NCBI GenBank assembly: GCA_022774325.1
Contig: JALFNN010000095.1
Coordinates: 1 to 36,701 of the forward strand
Direction: 5' to 3'
DNA length: 36,701 bases
Origin: a bacterium
GTDB taxonomy: Bacteria; Bacillota; Clostridia; Lachnospirales; Lachnospiraceae
Position numbers and translations under genes: made by a program
In this document: positions 32,921 to 36,701 of the stretch, in pieces
How positions within the stretch are numbered: the first letter of the stretch is position 1
Layout: each line of letters opens with the position of its first letter
The notes under the pieces: model-generated
Seen by the model: the letters and a program-made list of their open reading frames with translations, nothing else
What the model was told of the DNA's origin: nothing
Database searches by the model: none

Positions 32921-34096
32921 ATGGAAAACAGATTTCCCAAAAACGTACGTCAGATAGGAAATGTAAGTGATACTCCAAAGATTTATGTAGAAGATTATGT
33001 AGATACCTTTTTGAGCCAGATTTGTGAAAATACAGATGAGGAACCGGTGGGGGCGTTCCTAGTCGGTCGTATAGTGAGATCAGATGATCAGGAGGTTGTG
33101 TATATTTCCGGTGCGGTCCGTATGGAAGAGATAGGGATCGATGGAATGGATATTGTGATCGCAAGGGAGACATGGGAGAAAGCTCGGGAAGATTGCAGTG
33201 AGTATTTCGGTGGAAGAGAGATGCTTGGATGGTTCATAAGTCTTCCGGGATATCCTGCCGTATTAAATAGTAATTTGCGGCAACTGCATGAGCAGTATTT
33301 TGGTAAAAGTGGGACGGTTTTGATTTTGAAAGAACCATCGGGGACAGATGAGTTGTTTTTCGCACATAAATATGGTGAGCTGATGCCGATAGGAGGCCAT
33401 TATATTTATTATGAAAAAAATCCGGCCATGCAGAATTATATGGTAAGCGCAAGAAAACAGATCGGCGTGACTCCCAGTGAAGCTGTGGAAGATAAGGCTG
33501 CAAAGGAGTTTCGTAATATTGTAAAAGAAAGATTTGAGTTTCAGGAACAAAAGCGTAATTCCAGATTTATGTATGCGGCCAGTGTCTTTCTGGTTCTTGT
33601 TGTATTGGTGATGGGAGTTACGACGATCAATAATTATGATAAAATGCGTTCCGTTCAGTCATCTGTGGAAGATATAAAAGAAAGTGTTGCAAGAAATGAA
33701 GAAAGATCTGGTACTGAAGAGACCACAGAGGCCTCAGCTTCCGGAGACAGTGTCACAGCTATGATGGAAGAGAAAAAACCGGAGAATCCGAGCGGAGAAG
33801 AAGAAAGTACAGCACAGCCTGAAAATGAGAATCAGGGAGAAGGGGATGGAGGAGAAACGTCAGACGATACTTCAGGAAATTTAGATGGGGCACAGGCGGA
33901 TATAGCAGGCAATACGGCTTCCAGTACGATCCAGGAGATGAGTGAAGATATTTACATTGTACAGAAGGGCGATACACTTGCTAAGATCAGTAAAAGAGTT
34001 TACGGTGATATCGGACATGTAGATGCTATCTGCAGGATGAATGGGCTTGAGGACGGGAATTTGATCTTCATTGGACAGAAATTATTGCTGCCCTAG
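32921..34096 (+). CDS. LysM-domain membrane protein
   Basis: This 391-residue protein has a ~200-residue N-terminal cytoplasmic domain. That domain resembles a JAB-like or unassigned alpha/beta fold, with VGAFLVGRIVRSDDQEVVYISGAV and a GWFISLPG segment, but no complete JAMM metal motif is seen. One membrane helix at about 208-230 (MYAASVFLVLVVLVMGVTTI) follows. A low-complexity linker rich in Glu, Ser, Thr and Gly comes next (to about 340). The C-terminal LysM (DIYIVQKGDTLAKISKRVYG, ending IGQKLLLP) is placed outside, where it would bind peptidoglycan. GAGGTGAG precedes the ATG. It links cytoplasm and cell wall and is the first of three envelope genes in a row. Confidence 0.85.
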   Translation: MENRFPKNVRQIGNVSDTPKIYVEDYVDTFLSQICENTDEEPVGAFLVGRIVRSDDQEVVYISGAVRMEEIGIDGMDIVIARETWEKAREDCSEYFGGREMLGWFISLPGYPAVLNSNLRQLHEQYFGKSGTVLILKEPSGTDELFFAHKYGELMPIGGHYIYYEKNPAMQNYMVSARKQIGVTPSEAVEDKAAKEFRNIVKERFEFQEQKRNSRFMYAASVFLVLVVLVMGVTTINNYDKMRSVQSSVEDIKESVARNEERSGTEETTEASASGDSVTAMMEEKKPENPSGEEESTAQPENENQGEGDGGETSDDTSGNLDGAQADIAGNTASSTIQEMSEDIYIVQKGDTLAKISKRVYGDIGHVDAICRMNGLEDGNLIFIGQKLLLP

Positions 34097-34148
34097 AGCA
34101 GAAAGTGATATACTATATAATAAATGACGGAAAGAAAAAGGACACGAT

Positions 34149-35321
34149 ATGGGAGTTATAGTAGAGTTACGAGATCCTATGGGGGATCTGCAGGAAAAAA
34201 TAAAGGTGCACAGACGCCGTATACGGAGAAAAGGAATTTTAACGATTTTAACGATTTTGGCGGCGGTTATCAGTACATTTCTTTTGATCGAGGTGCAGAC
34301 ATATGGACAGACAAGGGTGATGCAGGAGTATGGAAGCGGAGGAAATAATGGCGGCAGCTATGTGCAGTTCTCAACGGGAGTATTGAAGTATAGTCGTGAT
34401 GGAATTGCTTTTCTGAATAAAAAAGGAGAGGAACAGTGGAATCAGCCTTATCAGATCAAGAATCCTTTGGTGCATGTAGCTGGCAATTCTGCAGCGACGG
34501 CAGATCGAGGAGGAAATGATATTTATGTATTTGATAAGAAAGGACTTCGTGGTGAAATTCACACAAATTATCCAATAGAACAGTTCGCAATTTCGGAAAA
34601 TGGAATTGTAAGTGTACTGCTCAAAAATGAGAGTACACCGCAAGTAGTGTGTTATGATGCGGCAGGGAATGTACTGGTTGAGCACAGAACTTCCTTGAGT
34701 GGACAAGGTTATCCAATCGGGATGTCGCTTTCGCCGAATGGAACGATACTTCAGATTTCTTATTTATGCGTAGTAGATGGAGTAGAGGCGACTCGAGTGG
34801 CGTATTATGATTTTGCAAATACTGACGAAGAATACGGTGTGCCGGTGGCAGAAGAGATTTATAAAAACCAGGTAATTCCTGTATCTTTTTTCGCAAACAA
34901 TAAAACATCAGTCCTTATCGGTGATGGGGCGTTCTTGATTTACAGAGGTACAAATCAGCCGGAATTGTCAAAATCAGTGGAAATTGAAAAAGAAATAAAA
35001 AGTGTTTTCTATGATAAAGAATATATTGGATTTATATTACAAAATGTGGGAACAGAAGGCTATGAACTGAGACTTTATAATATGTCCGGTAATCTGGCAT
35101 TGTCCAGAGATTTTGAAGGGGAGTACAGTAATATTAAAGTTTCAAATGGCAATGTTATCATGTATGATGGAAAGAAGAGTTTGATTTATTCTGAACTTGG
35201 GGTAAAAAAATTTGAAGGGGAGATGGATAAAGAGATTATGGAGATCCTGCCACTTCAGGGAATAAATAAATACTTAGTGATGAACGCCGATGGTATAGAA
35301 GAAATTCGTCTGGTGAAATAG
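34149..35321 (+). CDS. Membrane-anchored propeller-like protein (DUF5711-like)
   Basis: This 390-residue protein has a basic cytoplasmic N-terminus (KVHRRRIRRKG), one membrane helix at about 30-47 (LTILTILAAVISTFLLIEV) and a large outer domain. The outer part is made of repeated short beta-type segments such as VLKYSRDGIAFLNKKGEEQW, NDIYVFDKKG and VCYDAAGNVLVEH, as in a WD/PQQ-like beta propeller. It resembles the DUF5711 proteins of Lachnospiraceae; that name is from memory and unverified. AAAAAGGA lies before the ATG. The next gene begins 9 bases after its stop. The role is unknown; the neighbours suggest an envelope-associated complex. Confidence 0.75.
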   Translation: MGVIVELRDPMGDLQEKIKVHRRRIRRKGILTILTILAAVISTFLLIEVQTYGQTRVMQEYGSGGNNGGSYVQFSTGVLKYSRDGIAFLNKKGEEQWNQPYQIKNPLVHVAGNSAATADRGGNDIYVFDKKGLRGEIHTNYPIEQFAISENGIVSVLLKNESTPQVVCYDAAGNVLVEHRTSLSGQGYPIGMSLSPNGTILQISYLCVVDGVEATRVAYYDFANTDEEYGVPVAEEIYKNQVIPVSFFANNKTSVLIGDGAFLIYRGTNQPELSKSVEIEKEIKSVFYDKEYIGFILQNVGTEGYELRLYNMSGNLALSRDFEGEYSNIKVSNGNVIMYDGKKSLIYSELGVKKFEGEMDKEIMEILPLQGINKYLVMNADGIEEIRLVK

Positions 35322-35329
35322 GAGTGCGT

Positions 35330-36229
35330 ATGAATTGGTTATTGATTATAGTTGTTGGTATCTTATTAGTAGGAGTACTTGTCGGATTTGTAAGAGGGGG
35401 CGTGCGGATTGCGGTGTCATTAGTTGCGACGCTTTTTACGATTGCGGTGGTATTTGTTGCTACGCCTTATGTGAGTAAGGCAGTCATTTCCCTTACTCCG
35501 GTGGATGAAATGTTGGAAAAACAATGCATTCATACTGTTACAAAATTAATTTCCGGAGGACAGACAGCAGAGGGATTGACGGAAGAACAGGTGAGAGCAG
35601 TACTGGCTGGAGCGGGAGTTACAGAAGAACAGTTGGCGACGGCGGGAATTACAGTGCAGGATATTGTGGATGGAAAGGTATCGGGTGAGGATCTCGCAAA
35701 ATATGGAATTTCCGCAGGAATTCTGGAGGGACATACGCAGGAAAAAGCAGCGGAAATTCTGAATGATGCGGAGATACCGCGCCAGGCTCAGATTGCGGCA
35801 ATTGAGGGATCCGATATTCCGGATGTGTTTAAAGAATTGCTTTTGAGCAATAACAACAGCGAAGTTTATCGTGCATTGGGAGCCACTACTTTCATGGAAT
35901 ATATCAGCAAATATTTTGCTAAGCTGGTTATTGATATTATCTCCTTTTTGGGAACATTTGTTATTGTGACAATCGTTGTAAGAGCAATCGTATTTGCTTT
36001 GGATTTCGTTACTGAGCTGCCGGTTCTGGGAATCCTGAACAGATTGGCAGGAATGCTTGTAGGTGCATCTATTTCCTTGATTATTGTTGGGGTTATTTTT
36101 GTAGGAATCACATTATTATATACGACTGAGATTGGAAAAACACTTATGGGAATGATTCGTGAAGATGAATTTCTGACATTATTATACGAACATAATTACA
36201 TAATGAAATTAATAACTGTATTTAGATAG
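35330..36229 (+). CDS. CvpA-family membrane protein with a central insert
   Basis: This 299-residue protein has CvpA-like helices at about 2-20, 25-46, 200-226 and 238-265. VGFVRGGVRIAVSLVATLFTI, read to the Gly-rich RGG turn, is the family hallmark, as is LPVLGILNRLAGMLVGA. Between helices 2 and 3 lies a soluble insert of ~140 residues with repeated short helices (LTEEQVRAVLAGAG, VTEEQLATAGI, VSGEDLAKYGIS), making the protein nearly twice the usual CvpA length. The ATG at 35330 is used because AGGAG lies 5 bases before it, while a GTG at 35324 overlaps that site. CvpA proteins are linked to colicin V export and envelope integrity. It is the last gene before the rRNA promoters. Confidence 0.82.
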   Translation: MNWLLIIVVGILLVGVLVGFVRGGVRIAVSLVATLFTIAVVFVATPYVSKAVISLTPVDEMLEKQCIHTVTKLISGGQTAEGLTEEQVRAVLAGAGVTEEQLATAGITVQDIVDGKVSGEDLAKYGISAGILEGHTQEKAAEILNDAEIPRQAQIAAIEGSDIPDVFKELLLSNNNSEVYRALGATTFMEYISKYFAKLVIDIISFLGTFVIVTIVVRAIVFALDFVTELPVLGILNRLAGMLVGASISLIIVGVIFVGITLLYTTEIGKTLMGMIREDEFLTLLYEHNYIMKLITVFR

Positions 36230-36331
36230 ATACAGGAAATTGTACGGTTATAAAAAAATATATAATGTAACTGGAAAAATCTATATTAAACTATCTGAAT
36301 TGCATGAAAAAAATAAAAAAGAGAAAAAACA

Positions 36332-36360
36332 TTGACAATTAAGGAAGTAAGTGGTAAGAT
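36332..36360 (+). promoter_or_regulatory. rRNA operon promoter P1
   Basis: Consensus TTGACA at 36332-36337 and TAAGAT at 36355-36360 are exactly 17 bases apart, preceded by an A-rich UP-like tract. Transcripts would start near 36367 and include a ~120-base GC-rich leader before P2. Confidence 0.8.
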
Positions 36361-36480
36361 ATGACTCGTTGACCGGACAGGAATCAGAAATGAGGGGCCG
36401 GGCAGCGGGTCATAACTGATTTCCGAAAGGGCTGAGACAGAGGCCAGGGGGCGGCATGCAGAAGTCTGATAAGAAAAAAG
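36361..36480 (+). other. Structured leader between rRNA promoters P1 and P2
   Basis: This GC-rich, purine-rich stretch holds complementary pieces. TGACC (36370-36374) pairs with GGTCA (36408-36412), and GGAATCAG (36380-36387) pairs with CTGATTTCC (36416-36424) with one bulge. The two pairings cross, so they are alternatives or a pseudoknot. No ORF and no known riboswitch is recognised. Confidence 0.4.
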
Positions 36481-36483
36481 TTG

Positions 36484-36512
36484 TTGACAAACGTCGAGAG
36501 ATGTGATAATCT
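36484..36512 (+). promoter_or_regulatory. rRNA operon promoter P2
   Basis: TTGACA at 36484-36489 is followed by TGTGATAATCT. This can be read as an extended -10 GATAAT with a 15-base spacer or as TAATCT (36507-36512) with 17. The same GATGTGATAATCTA and downstream GCTGTCGC recur in P3. Confidence 0.78.
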
Positions 36513-36582
36513 ATTTAAGCTGTCGCTCTGAAGAACAGAGTTCTGAAGAACGGATCGGCAAAAAAAGAAAAATAAAAAAGTC

Positions 36583-36611
36583 TTGACAGAAGCTTGAAGA
36601 TGTGATAATCT
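36583..36611 (+). promoter_or_regulatory. rRNA operon promoter P3
   Basis: TTGACA at 36583-36588, with the same -10 arrangement as P2 (GATAAT 36604-36609 or TAATCT 36606-36611). The sequence downstream (GCTGTCGCGAGACAGAG) is the probable start region of the rRNA precursor. Confidence 0.8.
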
Positions 36612-36701
36612 AATATAGCTGTCGCGAGACAGAGAAGAAAGAACATTGATAACTAAACAATAGACAACAACCCTGAAAATTCTTTAAGAGATTTTTCAAG
36701 A
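36612..36701 (+). other. 5' leader of a 16S rRNA precursor (gene body beyond the window)
   Basis: The run AACATTGATAACTAAACAAT and the following AACAACCCTGAAAATTCTTT strongly resemble the leader preceding 16S rRNA genes in Lachnospiraceae. TCTTTAA at 36681-36687 is boxA-like and would recruit the antitermination complex. The mature 16S start is not inside the window, so the rRNA gene itself is inferred. Confidence 0.7.

Noticed and set aside
36421-36480. Possible TPP riboswitch, because GGGCTGAGA and CTGATAAG appear in the leader after promoter P1.
   Set aside because: The remaining conserved THI-box blocks (the GGGGTGC entry arm and the GCG-AGGGA closing block) are missing, and the context is an rRNA operon leader.

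Overview
The window reads as a chromosomal segment of a low-to-mid GC Gram-positive anaerobe of the Clostridia. Lachnospiraceae is the most likely family, with a Ruminococcus/Dorea/Mediterraneibacter-like organism as a weaker guess. The reasons are a dnaX-ybaB-recR block with strong AGGAGG ribosome sites, a methionine aminopeptidase with an N-terminal SEC-C zinc motif, a transketolase split into two genes, a LysM / propeller-like / CvpA envelope trio, and an rRNA leader with tandem promoters at the right edge. All recognised genes lie on the + strand. No IS element, tRNA or CRISPR array was found.

Layout. (1) 1-2772: the 3' part of an M20 peptidase, a cytoplasmic transglutaminase-fold protein and an unrecognised partner. 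(2) 2942-11688: a TetR-type regulator, then a complete oligopeptide/dipeptide-type ABC importer (lipoprotein, two permeases, two ATPases) with an M20D amidohydrolase inside the operon and a PatB/MalY-type PLP enzyme at its end. Importer, deacylase and C-S lyase together suggest salvage of an N-acylated or peptide-linked sulfur compound; this is inference. The importer part is visibly more AT-rich than its surroundings. (3) 11799-12974: a YqhD-like iron alcohol dehydrogenase with its own promoter. (4) 13037-16320: two copies of a ~155-bp structured repeat. The first lies just upstream of, and the second just downstream of, a two-gene cassette encoding an OLD-family ATPase/TOPRIM nuclease and a membrane-anchored SPFH/flotillin protein. 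This is the most interesting region and a candidate defence module. (5) 16406-19717: an OmpR-type response regulator and a large multi-pass sensor kinase. (6) 19858-24412: a Methyltransf_32-like methyltransferase, a large membrane-anchored protein ending in a C39-like domain without the catalytic cysteine, and methionine aminopeptidase. (7) 24531-28224: phosphofructokinase, DnaX, YbaB and RecR. (8) 28280-32110: a LacI regulator, transaldolase and split transketolase (non-oxidative pentose phosphate branch), closed by a perfect 20-bp-stem terminator. (9) 32288-36229: an HD-domain protein, a LysM membrane protein, a propeller-like membrane protein and a CvpA-like protein. (10) 36230-36701: three tandem sigma-A-type promoters and a leader that should run into a 16S rRNA gene just beyond the window.

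Functions come from motifs read by eye. No database search was run, so statements about novelty are provisional.
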